From: an uncultured Burkholderiales bacterium
Lineage (GTDB): Bacteria; Pseudomonadota; Gammaproteobacteria; Burkholderiales; Burkholderiaceae_C
Reading direction: 5' to 3'
Assembly: GCA_903830725.1 (NCBI GenBank)
Contig: CAIKVH010000018.1
Location: 1 to 64,000, forward strand
Length of the DNA stretch: 64,000 nucleotides
Made by a program: the position numbers and the translations under genes. This document shows positions 1 through 9,303 of this stretch, piece after piece (position 1 is the stretch's first letter; each line of letters opens with the position of its first letter). The notes below the pieces were generated by a model. The model was given only the letters and a program-made list of their open reading frames with translations, had not been told where the DNA came from and did no database searches.

Positions 1-1
1 A

Positions 2-88
2 CGCCCTAAATACCTCGTTGCCAAACGCTTAGGGCAAGGACTCGAAACTGACAACAGGGTTAGCAGTGAAACTCATTCGGGTCATTAA
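2..88 (+). CDS. C-terminal tail of a truncated upstream gene
   Basis: An open frame enters at the window edge and ends at TAA (86-88), giving 28 residues ending in SETHSGH. Only the tail is visible, so it cannot be identified from sequence. It lies in the same frame as, and about 27 bases before, a GtrA-family gene. GtrA proteins are commonly encoded after a family 2 glycosyltransferase, so that is the best guess, from context only. Confidence 0.4.
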   Translation, partial: RPKYLVAKRLGQGLETDNRVSSETHSGH

Positions 89-115
89 ATTATCAACCCC
101 TTTCGTCGGCTTGGT

Positions 116-529
116 GTGACATCAAACGGCCCAGTGAATATTCTTTTTAAAATGCGCTCTGGTATCTGGTTTATTTTGGTTGGCGCCAGTGCGGCACTGA
201 CCCATTTATGTATTTATTCTGTTGTCACTCATTGGTTTGGGGTCATGAATGAGTGGGCCAATGCTTGTGGGTTTGTTATTGCATTCTTTGTAAGTTTTAC
301 AGGACATCGGAACCTTAGCTTCAAAAATAGTGGCACCTCGATCCGACAAAGTTTACCGCGCTTTTTGGTGGCTGCGATAGCTGGGTTCTTTAGCAACGAG
401 TTGATCTTTATTTTCTTATTCAGATTTTTAGGAATAAACGATTGGATCGCTTTATTTGTTGCGATCATCGGCGCTGCAGCCCAAACCTTTTTGCTGAGTA
501 GGTTTTGGGCATTTCGCAAAAAAACTTGA
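116..529 (+). CDS. GtrA family small membrane protein
   Basis: This is a 137-residue protein with four predicted membrane segments (about residues 17-36, 46-60, 83-105 and 109-128) and the polar motif TGHRNLSFK after the second, typical of the GtrA family. Members are thought to help flip or present polyprenyl-phosphate-linked sugars for envelope glycosylation and usually accompany a GT2 glycosyltransferase; the truncated gene upstream may be that partner. The start is taken as GTG at 116. An ATG at 152 would shorten the N-terminus by 12 residues without losing a membrane segment, and neither has a good ribosome binding site. With the ArnT-like and ChbG-like genes nearby it suggests a lipid-linked sugar pathway. 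The substrate is unknown. Confidence 0.8.
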   Translation: MTSNGPVNILFKMRSGIWFILVGASAALTHLCIYSVVTHWFGVMNEWANACGFVIAFFVSFTGHRNLSFKNSGTSIRQSLPRFLVAAIAGFFSNELIFIFLFRFLGINDWIALFVAIIGAAAQTFLLSRFWAFRKKT

Positions 530-573
530 TTTCCTCAACTTAAAAACCATAATGAATCCTCAAGCGAGTTCGC

Positions 574-1083
574 TCATTCTTCCTCTTCAAAGTCCACAAC
601 ATTTCCCTCTTCGTCAGCAATAATAATTCGGATATTGCCGTCCTCATCCTCTACTTGTAATGGGCCCCAAACCCAAACCTCTGTATCGCTTAGATACCAG
701 TGCCCATCGCCATCCTCCTCGATGGCATAAGAACCGCTTTCACTAATAAGCTCTTGAATGCGTTCTACCTCCTCCTCGTCATCAATACCATGCACCTCTG
801 TCTCAAACCAACAACCGCCATCAAACATCTCTACGAGTTCCGAATTTTCAATGTTCCCCGTAAAACAGTCGTTTAAGTTGATACTGTCTTTTTTTCCGTC
901 ACCACCTGGAACATAAGTGAATTCGAACTCCGGAAAGTTATCATCTGCGGTTTCAATTTCATATTCCGCAGTACGAAACCCATCCCTGACAACGACCTTC
1001 GCACCGTCCATTTCCCTGTTAAAAAAATACTCAATTTGTTCGCACTGTTTTTTATAATAAGTTTTGATGGTCCAAGTTGCCAT
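574..1083 (-). CDS. Very acidic hypothetical protein
   Basis: A 169-residue protein I do not recognise. By count it has 47 Asp/Glu against 11 Lys/Arg, so it should be strongly anionic, and it ends in four glutamates. It has no signal peptide or membrane segment. The N-terminal third is beta-rich and fairly ordinary; Trp/Gly/acid motifs follow, such as GGCWFETEV and SDTEVWVWGPL. The start is well supported: a strong purine-rich site (GGGGGAGAGGAA) lies just before the ATG. It follows the ArnT-like gene on the same strand after 48 bases, so it may be co-transcribed, but nothing in it suggests a glycan role. Soluble acidic proteins of this kind include nucleic-acid mimics and ion-binding proteins; I cannot choose between these. 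Confidence 0.7.
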   Translation of the reverse strand: MATWTIKTYYKKQCEQIEYFFNREMDGAKVVVRDGFRTAEYEIETADDNFPEFEFTYVPGGDGKKDSINLNDCFTGNIENSELVEMFDGGCWFETEVHGIDDEEEVERIQELISESGSYAIEEDGDGHWYLSDTEVWVWGPLQVEDEDGNIRIIIADEEGNVVDFEEEE

Positions 1084-1131
1084 TTCCTCTCCCCCTCTAT
1101 CTTTAGATATTAAAGTTTAGTTTTTCTAATT

Positions 1132-2802
1132 TTATTGCACTGAATTTATACAAGACCCATCTGTATTGGTCGGATTAAATTTAGTGGCTGGTGTCCGGTA
1201 TAAATCCCAAGCACTGCCGGCAATTACTAAGTTATAACCAGAACCCTTTACTAATCCCACTTTGTCCCAGTGGGACGGCGCCAACAACCATCGGTCTTCA
1301 TGGCTCACTTCCGTATCGATCGTACTGAGGGGCTTTAAATAATCCCCCTTTGAAGGATCAAAATTAGCGCCTTCAAATAGCTCTCGCCTCCAGTTATCTC
1401 CGGCATGTGCCCGCTCGAACTCCCAATCCTGCAGGACCCACATGGGTCTGCTCATAGAAAGCAAAAACGGTAGGTCATAAGGGTACTCGCCTACGACCAT
1501 CAATTGGGCATTCAACAAGTTTTGACATATCAACACCTTGGCGATGTCCTCACTAAATTGAAGGCGTGTTAATTTTGCGGCCTTGTAATTGATTCCAACC
1601 ATTAACACAATACTTACCGCTAGAAAGATTTGCCAAAGATATCTCTTATAACGCCAAGTTACCATCCGCTCCCAACCTATGGCACAAAGTACTGCCATAG
1701 GCGGTGTAACGGGCAAAGCATATCCAATAATTTTTGAATTGGGAATACTAAAGAAAATAACAATAGCCCATACCCAAATAACACACAGTCCGACAATCTG
1801 TTGATTTGTTGTTCGAGTCGCCTGGTAAGAGGGTACAAATTGACTAAACAACAACGCCGCCTTTGCGCGAAATCCCCGATGCCCATCATCTTTGCATGAA
1901 TCAAACATACTTTTTACCTGATAGGCCCAAAACCATATCATCCAAGGTCCCATCAACAATGAAATCGCCGCCCCATAAAACCAAAACGGCTGGGCATTGT
2001 TAAATTGAGTCCCCGTAAATCGATCAAACTGATGAACGCCGAACATATAGTCCAGCATTCCTGGATAGGCGTGCTCAGTTAATAAAAACCAAGGCAATGT
2101 TAGGCTAAAAAAGATTATCAACCCAGAGATCCATGGCACTCGCTTTAAGGCACCCCAACGTCCACTCCAGCACAACCAAAGAAAGAGCACCCAAGCGGGC
2201 AGCACGATACCGATTAATCCTTTACTTAAAACTCCCAATGCACATGCAGCAAATCCAATCCAAGCGCGATATCTTAGGTCTACCTCCCCACCCAACGCAA
2301 AACTTGCAAATGAAGAAATTGCAACGCTAATCCAACAAGCCACCATCATGTCGTGGTTGATGTACTGGCCACCGAGTAAGAAAGCGGCACTTGTACCAAA
2401 AATAATGACACTTCGCCTGGCAATTATTGGACCTAATGTTCTTTTAAGCAGGGGGCCCATCAAAACCAAAACTATTGACGCATGTAATGCTGGAATCAAC
2501 CTGATAGACCAAGCTCCTGGTCCAACGACTTGAGTGACAAACGCCTCAAGCCAATATAACAAAGGGGGTTTATGAAAGAAAGGAAGTCCGTTCAGTCTTG
2601 GTGCAAGCCAATCGCCTGAAATTCCCATCCATCGACCTATCTCAGCATATCTACCCTCATCGGGCAATGCTAGAGGCCTGAATTTAGCCAAGACCAATAA
2701 CAAAACAATTAAAGCTAAACAGGGCCATTTATAGGTTGGGAGTCCTCCCACTTGAGGAGAACTAGGCTTTAAATCGCCGTCGAGTCTTTGTGTAGTTGTC
2801 AT
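1132..2802 (-). CDS. ArnT/PMT-family membrane glycosyltransferase
   Basis: A 556-residue polytopic protein of the ArnT-like (GT83/PMT) fold. A first membrane segment near residues 28-42 is followed by the periplasmic motif LPDEGRYAEIGRWM, whose Asp-Glu pair is the family's catalytic signature, and by FFHKPPLLYWLEA, also typical. About ten more hydrophobic segments run to residue 420, then a soluble C-terminal domain. Family members move a sugar from an undecaprenyl-phosphate carrier to lipid A or another periplasmic acceptor. The start overlaps the stop of the upstream ChbG-like gene by 4 bases (ATGA), so the two are translationally coupled. Whether it adds aminoarabinose, as E. coli ArnT does, cannot be decided; no other arn genes are present here. 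Confidence 0.87.
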   Translation of the reverse strand: MTTTQRLDGDLKPSSPQVGGLPTYKWPCLALIVLLLVLAKFRPLALPDEGRYAEIGRWMGISGDWLAPRLNGLPFFHKPPLLYWLEAFVTQVVGPGAWSIRLIPALHASIVLVLMGPLLKRTLGPIIARRSVIIFGTSAAFLLGGQYINHDMMVACWISVAISSFASFALGGEVDLRYRAWIGFAACALGVLSKGLIGIVLPAWVLFLWLCWSGRWGALKRVPWISGLIIFFSLTLPWFLLTEHAYPGMLDYMFGVHQFDRFTGTQFNNAQPFWFYGAAISLLMGPWMIWFWAYQVKSMFDSCKDDGHRGFRAKAALLFSQFVPSYQATRTTNQQIVGLCVIWVWAIVIFFSIPNSKIIGYALPVTPPMAVLCAIGWERMVTWRYKRYLWQIFLAVSIVLMVGINYKAAKLTRLQFSEDIAKVLICQNLLNAQLMVVGEYPYDLPFLLSMSRPMWVLQDWEFERAHAGDNWRRELFEGANFDPSKGDYLKPLSTIDTEVSHEDRWLLAPSHWDKVGLVKGSGYNLVIAGSAWDLYRTPATKFNPTNTDGSCINSVQ

Positions 2803-3758
2803 GTATGGTTTCGCAAAAAATCCGTACCCCGAACAAGCACAAGAGAGGACTGGGCCAAATCTTTGACAAACAATTCAGAGCCCAAATAAGCAAACTCCAC
2901 CCTGCGAGCCGGACTGATTGGGTCGTCAATATTTTCGAATAATGCGGGGTGACACATAATGGATGGTGGCAAATGAATGGTTTCTAAATATTTAGCATCT
3001 TTGGAGGGCATTCTCGGTTGCTCGTTTTCGATTTGCTCAACCACTTGCATCCAATGATTAAAATCATTTCGGTATTGCCCCTCGTTCAGATTGAATCCGT
3101 AAACCCCAAGAAGCACCGGACTGAAAGCAAATTGCGATTGCTCAAGCAACCCCTTAAGGCGACGTGCGCCGGTGAAAGATATGGCTCTGGATTTGAAGCT
3201 CTCAGGCTTGACCTGTGATACCCGAAGCCAGGGCCGAAGTTTAGCGTCCAAATACCTAGCCCGAATAACCCGCACCAAACTGTCCCGGATCCCCGGAAAT
3301 TGGTGAATATGTTGATGGCCATCAATATGGTCTGGAGGGGCGCCCCAAATAGATTCAAATTTATCAAGTTGCGACTCAATAATCGAATCCATTTTCTCTG
3401 GGTGATACCCGAATCCATGGGCTTTAAGCAACACCCGATTTAGGCTCGCACCATAACCGGCTGCTAGTGCAAATTCACTCGTCAAGTCTAAGTGCAAACC
3501 AACATCAATCAAATTACCCTGTTGTTTCAATTTTAAAGCGTGTGAGGGCCAAAAAGGAGACAAGGAAAGCACACTAGTTGCACTAATCCGTTTTGCCTCA
3601 GCAAGCCGAGCTATAGCCTCAGATACCGCCTCATTTAATGCAAAGTCATCTGCACAAATAATGAGCGATTTTTTAGTATTTAAAAAATTCAAACCAGCTC
3701 CGTTCAGAGGCTTATTTTTAGGAGTACCATTTAGGATTGTTTCACAGTATTGTGGCAT
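2799..3758 (-). CDS. ChbG/HpnK (YdjC-like) carbohydrate deacetylase
   Basis: A 319-residue protein of the YdjC/ChbG/HpnK superfamily, metal-dependent deacetylases acting on N-acetylated sugars or glycolipids. Visible motifs are IICADDFALN (residues about 33-42, with the catalytic/metal Asp pair), DVGLHLDLT near residue 85, and HIDGHQHIHQFP near residue 144, which carries metal-binding histidines. No export signal is obvious, so it probably acts in the cytoplasm. It overlaps the ArnT-like transferase by 4 bases, which suggests deacetylation of a lipid-linked sugar before transfer, as in hopanoid or lipid A decoration. The first 25 residues before the conserved core look non-conserved, so the true start could be further in. 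Substrate unproven. Confidence 0.82.
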   Translation of the reverse strand: MPQYCETILNGTPKNKPLNGAGLNFLNTKKSLIICADDFALNEAVSEAIARLAEAKRISATSVLSLSPFWPSHALKLKQQGNLIDVGLHLDLTSEFALAAGYGASLNRVLLKAHGFGYHPEKMDSIIESQLDKFESIWGAPPDHIDGHQHIHQFPGIRDSLVRVIRARYLDAKLRPWLRVSQVKPESFKSRAISFTGARRLKGLLEQSQFAFSPVLLGVYGFNLNEGQYRNDFNHWMQVVEQIENEQPRMPSKDAKYLETIHLPPSIMCHPALFENIDDPISPARRVEFAYLGSELFVKDLAQSSLVLVRGTDFLRNHT

Positions 3759-3907
3759 TCTCGCCCATTTACTTGCACTTTACGATTGAAATTAATTCTC
3801 CATTAACTTTAACCACCAAGTAACGACTGAATTTCATAGCTATTTTTTGATTTAAACCCAAGACTGCATTTTCCCATCAACCTCAATTGCAACGCACTGA
3901 CATAGAA

Positions 3908-6112
3908 ATGAACGATCGCATCAAAACCCATAATTTAAACATCGCCAACTCCTTATATCACTTCGTCAACTCTGAGGTGCTTCCTGGATTGCATATCAAT
4001 AGCGAGGATTTTTGGTCTGGTTTTTCCTCCATTGTGAGGGACCTGTCGCCCGTCAACCTTCAACTACTCCATGAGCGGGATCGCCTGCAAAGCGCCTTAG
4101 ATAATTGGCACGAAAATCATCCAGGCCCAATAACTAACATGCAGGCCTATCAAGCTTATTTAGAAGATATCGGTTACTTGGTTCCAACTCCAGCCAAAGT
4201 TCATGTCAAGACAAAGCAAGTCGATGATGAACTAGCCCATCAGGCTGGACCGCAATTGGTCGTCCCCATTTTAAATGCTCGCTATGCATTAAACGCTGCA
4301 AATGCTCGGTGGGGATCCCTATACGACGCGCTATACGGCACCGATGTAATCCCAGAAACCAACGGGTGCGAGAAATCTGGCGCCTACAACCCCAAACGTG
4401 GCGCAAAAGTCATTGAATACGTTCGCTACGTTTTAGACCGAACCATTCCGCTTGATCACGGATCGCATATTGATTCTTGTGCTTACTCCATTAAAGATGG
4501 CCAATTGGTTGTTTCCTTAAATAATGGAACTACATCAAAACTAAAAGTAAAAAAACAATTACTTGGCTTTAATGGGGATGCGACAAATCCAAGCTCACTA
4601 CTCTTTGAGCACCACGGACTACACATGGATTTGATCATTGACGGGACAAGTCCTATTGGCTCCAAAGATCCGGCAAATGTTAGTGACCTGATTGTTGAGG
4701 CTGCGCTGTCTACAATTTTAGATCTTGAGGACTCCATCGCCGCTGTGGACGCTGATGACAAAGTACTCGCTTATCGAAATTGGCTTGGTATCTTAAAGGG
4801 AACACTTACAGAAGAGGTTAACAAGGGCGGCAAAACATTTACCAGGGGTCTTAATCCTGATAGGGTTTACAAAGCACTCTCCGGCAAGGGAGAAATTCGT
4901 TTGCACGGTCGCTCCCTTTTGTTCCTTCGCAATGTCGGCCACTTGATGACCAATCCTGCAATTCTTTACGATGATAAAAACGGGGTTGAATTAGAAATAC
5001 CCGAGGGGATCTTAGACGCCGTCATAACAACCACCATTGCGTTATATGACCTAAGAAGTTTGACCCAAAACGGTATTAAAAATTCTCGACAAGGCTCAGT
5101 TTACATCGTTAAACCTAAAATGCATGGTCCCGCAGAGGTTGCCTTTGCTGCAGAGCTTTTCTCACGCGTAGAGAAACTTCTAGGACTCAAACAACACACT
5201 GTCAAACTCGGCATTATGGACGAGGAACGCAGAACAAGTGTTAATTTGAAAGCTTGTATCGCCCAGGCCGTTGAGCGAGTAGCATTTATTAATACTGGCT
5301 TCCTTGACCGCACAGGCGACGAGATGCATACTGCAATGCGCGCTGGTCCAATGATTCGAAAAGGCGACATGAAATCTAGCGCCTGGATTAAAGCTTATGA
5401 GCGCAATAATGTTTTAGTTGGCCTGGCTTGCGGCTTGAGAGGCAAAGCTCAAATTGGCAAAGGAATGTGGGCCATGCCGGATCTGATGGCAGACATGATG
5501 AGACAAAAGATCGTTCATCCACTTGCGGGCGCGAATACCGCTTGGGTCCCTAGCCCCACAGCGGCAACACTACACGCACTGCACTACCATCAAATTTTAG
5601 TAAGTCAAGTTCAAAAAGAATTGGAAAAAATTGATGAGTCTCAAGAGCATGCAGCCATTTTGAACGATCTCTTATCAATCCCTGTCGCTGCTCATCCCAA
5701 TTGGAACGATCAAGAAAAACAAGAGGAAGTAGACAACAACGTACAAGGTATTTTGGGCTATGTGGTTCGCTGGGTTGACCAAGGTATTGGATGCTCGAAG
5801 GTGCCAGATATTCACAACGTAGGGCTAATGGAGGACCGGGCTACTCTGCGTATAAGCTCCCAACACATCGCCAACTGGCTTCGCCACGGAGTGGTGAGTG
5901 AATCAATGGTCAGGGAGAGTTTTGAGAGGATGGCAAAAGTCGTTGATGACCAAAATGCTAGCGATAGTTTGTATCAACCTATGAGTGGCAATGCGAGCTC
6001 GTCAAAAGCCTTTAGGGCAGCACTAGACCTGGTGTTTAAAGGTGAGGAACAGCCAAGTGGTTATACCGAGCCGTTATTGCACGCTTGGCGACTCATAACC
6101 AAATCATCATGA
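3908..6112 (+). CDS. glcB: Malate synthase G
   Basis: Condenses glyoxylate with acetyl-CoA to form malate, completing the glyoxylate or glycolate assimilation route; cytosolic. From the ATG at 3908 it has 734 residues, close to the roughly 720-730 of the monomeric GlcB type. Recognisable blocks include [14 protein letters not shown] (family core), [28 protein letters not shown] and [20 protein letters not shown]. An upstream TTG at 3887 would add seven unlikely residues. The next gene starts at ATG 6109, overlapping this stop by four bases, so the two are coupled. No glycolate oxidase genes lie nearby, so the glyoxylate source is not shown by context. Confidence 0.96.
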   Translation: MNDRIKTHNLNIANSLYHFVNSEVLPGLHINSEDFWSGFSSIVRDLSPVNLQLLHERDRLQSALDNWHENHPGPITNMQAYQAYLEDIGYLVPTPAKVHVKTKQVDDELAHQAGPQLVVPILNARYALNAANARWGSLYDALYGTDVIPETNGCEKSGAYNPKRGAKVIEYVRYVLDRTIPLDHGSHIDSCAYSIKDGQLVVSLNNGTTSKLKVKKQLLGFNGDATNPSSLLFEHHGLHMDLIIDGTSPIGSKDPANVSDLIVEAALSTILDLEDSIAAVDADDKVLAYRNWLGILKGTLTEEVNKGGKTFTRGLNPDRVYKALSGKGEIRLHGRSLLFLRNVGHLMTNPAILYDDKNGVELEIPEGILDAVITTTIALYDLRSLTQNGIKNSRQGSVYIVKPKMHGPAEVAFAAELFSRVEKLLGLKQHTVKLGIMDEERRTSVNLKACIAQAVERVAFINTGFLDRTGDEMHTAMRAGPMIRKGDMKSSAWIKAYERNNVLVGLACGLRGKAQIGKGMWAMPDLMADMMRQKIVHPLAGANTAWVPSPTAATLHALHYHQILVSQVQKELEKIDESQEHAAILNDLLSIPVAAHPNWNDQEKQEEVDNNVQGILGYVVRWVDQGIGCSKVPDIHNVGLMEDRATLRISSQHIANWLRHGVVSESMVRESFERMAKVVDDQNASDSLYQPMSGNASSSKAFRAALDLVFKGEEQPSGYTEPLLHAWRLITKSS

Positions 6113-6501
6113 CCGAGACACTTGAAAGACTAAAGCGTAAACTCCGGTTCTACACGATCGCTCTGGTTGTAGGGCTGGCCTTACTATGCGTTGCATATTT
6201 GGAGTTTATCTATCACTATGCTTATTCAAGCGGTGAGACAGTAGGCTACGTTCAAAAGCTATCTCTTAAAGGCTGGATTTGCAAAACTTGGGAGGGTGAA
6301 CAACTAAAATCGATCGCTGGCCAACCCTCAGTGCCAGAAAAGTTTTTCTTTACCGTACGGGATGATTCTGTAGTTGACAAGATAAACGCAACTCTTGGTG
6401 AACGTATAATTTTGGTGTACGCGCAGCATCCAGGCTTACCCTCTTGTTTTGGAGATAATGACCACTTTATTGTTGACGCCAAACCGATTCCAAAAGACTA
6501 A
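6109..6501 (+). CDS. Small membrane-anchored protein coupled to glcB
   Basis: 130 residues from the ATG that overlaps the glcB stop (ATGA). A basic N-terminus ([13 protein letters not shown]) precedes one membrane segment (about residues 13-36), then a roughly 95-residue domain that is probably periplasmic, with [19 protein letters not shown] and a C-terminal [15 protein letters not shown] holding a second cysteine; the two cysteines could form a disulphide. From memory this matches a widespread betaproteobacterial family sometimes labelled 6-phosphogluconate dehydrogenase without any visible basis. I see no dehydrogenase motif. No function can be assigned. Confidence 0.7.
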   Translation: MTETLERLKRKLRFYTIALVVGLALLCVAYLEFIYHYAYSSGETVGYVQKLSLKGWICKTWEGEQLKSIAGQPSVPEKFFFTVRDDSVVDKINATLGERIILVYAQHPGLPSCFGDNDHFIVDAKPIPKD

Positions 6502-6528
6502 TTAACTTCCCTAATTTGGTACTTCTCT

Positions 6529-6924
6529 ATGGACAATACAATCGATCAAAACCCCAACAGCCCAGAGAAATTACTAGCGCCGTGGATGCTTCAAAATATG
6601 CGCCACCAATATGAAATTGGTAACAGAAGCTTAAATTTACTCGGCAAGAGATTCTTGGCGGGAATACTAGGTTTGGCCGAGGATCATTCCAAATTCTCAG
6701 AGATGTACCAATGGCTTGCGTCAGCTGAGGCTAAAGATTTCTTTTTAAATAATGAACCCGAAGGCCCTCCGGTTCTAGCAGCATTTTCTGAGATACAAGC
6801 TAAGGTTCAGGCCTGGGTTACAAGTAATAAAGCCGATATAACAAACGAAGCACTAAAAGCTATTTTGGAGGCCTACATCATGAAAAATTTTTATACTTTT
6901 AGATATGAGCTGAAACTGAATTAA
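6529..6924 (+). CDS. Hypothetical soluble protein
   Basis: 131 residues, unrecognised. No signal peptide or clear membrane segment. The composition is mostly helical and mildly acidic, with LLAPWMLQNMRHQYEIGNRS near the N-terminus and an Ala/Lys-rich helical region (ITNEALKAILEAYIMKNF) near the end. It follows the membrane-anchored gene by 27 bases on the same strand and so probably ends a glcB transcription unit. Coding status is supported by length, frame conservation up to the convergent gshB gene, and synteny on one strand. Function unknown. Confidence 0.6.
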   Translation: MDNTIDQNPNSPEKLLAPWMLQNMRHQYEIGNRSLNLLGKRFLAGILGLAEDHSKFSEMYQWLASAEAKDFFLNNEPEGPPVLAAFSEIQAKVQAWVTSNKADITNEALKAILEAYIMKNFYTFRYELKLN

Positions 6925-6956
6925 ATTGTTCGTTTGAATTTTAAATTACCAATAAT

Positions 6957-7913
6957 TTATAGTCGCTTGATCAATGCATCAACAAATACTTTGGCAACGT
7001 CGTAGCCCTTTTGTTGCGTAATCTCTTGAAAACATGTTGGGCTTGTAACGTTAATCTCGGTCAAACAGTCCCCAATCACATCCAAGCCCACTAAAAACAA
7101 CCCGCGCTGGCTCAGTACAGGGCCTAAATAATTTGAGATCTCAACCTCTCCCTTGGTTAACTCCCGAGCTACGCCTAATCCACCAGCAGCCAAATTACCG
7201 CGCACCTCCCCGCCTTGAGGTATTCTCGCTAACGCATAGGGCACTGCCACACCGTCTATCAGCAACACCCGCTTGTCTCCGTCTTCAATGGCGGGTAAGA
7301 ATTTTTGAGCCATGACCGTCTGAGTCCCATTAACAGTTAGGGACTCAATAACTGCGCCCATATTCAATCCATCCTCCTTAATTCTAAAGATCCCCATTCC
7401 CCCCATGCCGTCTAAAGGTTTCAAAATGATGTCCTTGTGGTGAGCATGGAATTCTCTAATTTTCAAAGCCTCACGCGTTACCAAAGTAGGCGGAGTCAGT
7501 TCTGGAAATTCTAAAATTGAGAGCTTTTCGGGATGATCGCGGACTGCGGCAGGGTCATTAAACACTTTCACACCCTGCCTGTGGGCCACACCCAATAAAT
7601 GAGTTAAATAAAAATATTCCGAATTAAACGGAGGATCTTGTCTTAATATGACTGCATCCATTTCCTTTAAAGCGCGCAATTCGGAGCCCTCAACTTTAAA
7701 CCACTCTTTGTGCTCATGGGTTGTGTTCTCAATTATTTGAATGCGACTCATCTGAGCACTAACAAACGCAGAAGTAACGCTAAAAATATCCCCAGGCTCA
7801 CAAGACCATACCGCCATACCTCTGGCCTGACACTCTCGCATCATCACAAAGGTTGTGTCCTTATGAATCTTAAAAGTACTTAAAGGATCTGAGACAAATA
7901 AAATATTTTTCAT
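6957..7913 (-). CDS. gshB: Glutathione synthetase
   Basis: Adds glycine to gamma-glutamylcysteine with ATP to make glutathione; cytosolic ATP-grasp enzyme. Length 318 residues is normal for bacterial GshB. Motifs visible are the start MKNILFVSDPLSTF, LRQDPPFNSEYFYLTHLL (N-terminal domain), ILKPLDGMGGMGIFRI (ATP-grasp glycine-rich loop, about residues 160-175), and FVGLDVIGDCLTEIN-like residues near the C-terminus (ends LTEINVTSPTCFQEI). It lies 27 bases after gshA on the same strand, so the glutathione pathway is co-transcribed. Confidence 0.97.
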   Translation of the reverse strand: MKNILFVSDPLSTFKIHKDTTFVMMRECQARGMAVWSCEPGDIFSVTSAFVSAQMSRIQIIENTTHEHKEWFKVEGSELRALKEMDAVILRQDPPFNSEYFYLTHLLGVAHRQGVKVFNDPAAVRDHPEKLSILEFPELTPPTLVTREALKIREFHAHHKDIILKPLDGMGGMGIFRIKEDGLNMGAVIESLTVNGTQTVMAQKFLPAIEDGDKRVLLIDGVAVPYALARIPQGGEVRGNLAAGGLGVARELTKGEVEISNYLGPVLSQRGLFLVGLDVIGDCLTEINVTSPTCFQEITQQKGYDVAKVFVDALIKRL

Positions 7914-7940
7914 AAAGCGCTAAATTAAGCTGAGGAGCTT

Positions 7941-9236
7941 TTAATCGTAATTCTCAGCATTCGGATCAGTTGCTTCTAGCTCGTAACTTGCAGCCAACAT
8001 AGCCAAGCGCCCAATCACTCCGTACATATAAAACCGGTTAGGAACACTTGCGCCTGGCTTGACGCCGGGCTGCGGGAGTTGAGCTGATTGCTCAAAAGCG
8101 AGTGGGACAAAACTGGCGCCTGGCGCATTCAAATTCTCATCCACACCGCGCTCAGCATGAACCCTGTAAAAGCCACCAACCACATACCGGTCCATCATAT
8201 AAACCACCGGCTCAGCTACAGCATCATTGATTCTCTCCTGAGTCAAAACACCCTCTTGAATGATGACTTGATCAACTTCTTTGCCATCTTTGATCACACT
8301 CATTTTGTTGCGTGTTTTGCGGTTCAAAGCATCCAAATCTTTGACATCCCTCACCGTCATAATACCCATTCCATAGGTACCGTTATCCGCCTTCACAACG
8401 ACAAATGGCTTTTCATTGATGCCGTACTCTTTGTATTTCTTCTTGATTTTGGAGAGTAAGGTATCCACATTACTCACCAAACAATCCATTCCCGTGCCCT
8501 CTGCGAAATTCACCTCTCCGCAAGTCGCAAACATTGGGTTAATTAGCCAAGGATCAATACCAAGGAGCTTGCCAAAACGTTTACTCACTTCCTCGTAGCT
8601 CTCAAAATGTAGACTCTTGCGACGAACGCTCCACCCCGCATGCAATGGGGGTAACAGATACTGCTCTGGCAAATCCTCTAAGATCCCTGGTATGCCCGCG
8701 CTCAAATCGTTATTTAACAAAATCGTACACGGATCAAAATTTTCCAATCCCAAACGTCTTTTGGTGCGAATCACTGGCTCTAAAGTCACACTATCGCCAT
8801 TAGGCAAATTAATAGTCGTAACCTCCTTAATCTCCGGGTTGATAGAGCCGATGCGGACATTAAGCCCAGCCATGTGAAAAATTCGCTGAAGTTGCGCAAC
8901 GTTACTCAAGTAGAAGGTGTTGCGCGTGTGGTTCTCAGGAATTAAAAGCAAGTTCCTGGCCTCAGGACATATTTTCTCAATAGCCGCCATTGCAGCCTGT
9001 ACAGCCAGCGGAAGCATCTCGGGCGTTAAATTATTCCATCCTCCCGGGTATAAATTCGTATCCACCGGCGCCAATTTAAATCCTGCATTACGGATATCTA
9101 CGGATGTGTAAAAAGGTGGCGTATGCTCCATCCACTCCAGTCGAAACCACCGCTCGATGGCAGGCATCGAGTCGATTATTCGTTGTTCTAGTTCATTGAT
9201 TGGCCCGTTTAGAGCCGTAATTAGATGGGGAACCAT
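7941..9236 (-). CDS. gshA: Glutamate-cysteine ligase (proteobacterial GshA type)
   Basis: First step of glutathione synthesis: ATP-dependent joining of glutamate and cysteine. At 431 residues it belongs to the compact GshA family found in betaproteobacteria and relatives rather than the larger E. coli type. Recognisable stretches include LYPGGWNNLTPEMLPLA, LIPENHTRNTFYLSNV, VKADNGTYGMGIMTV (nucleotide-binding region) and YVVGGFYRVHAERGVDENL. It sits 67 bases after proA and directly before gshB, in a long co-directional block with leuS-lptE-holA-proA. No separate promoter is evident in the 67-base gap. Confidence 0.93.
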   Translation of the reverse strand: MVPHLITALNGPINELEQRIIDSMPAIERWFRLEWMEHTPPFYTSVDIRNAGFKLAPVDTNLYPGGWNNLTPEMLPLAVQAAMAAIEKICPEARNLLLIPENHTRNTFYLSNVAQLQRIFHMAGLNVRIGSINPEIKEVTTINLPNGDSVTLEPVIRTKRRLGLENFDPCTILLNNDLSAGIPGILEDLPEQYLLPPLHAGWSVRRKSLHFESYEEVSKRFGKLLGIDPWLINPMFATCGEVNFAEGTGMDCLVSNVDTLLSKIKKKYKEYGINEKPFVVVKADNGTYGMGIMTVRDVKDLDALNRKTRNKMSVIKDGKEVDQVIIQEGVLTQERINDAVAEPVVYMMDRYVVGGFYRVHAERGVDENLNAPGASFVPLAFEQSAQLPQPGVKPGASVPNRFYMYGVIGRLAMLAASYELEATDPNAENYD

Positions 9237-9303
9237 TTTTACTTTCTATTTAAAAGGAGTCGGGCACGTTTTAGTTACGAGTCGACTGACACAAATGAAC
9301 TGC

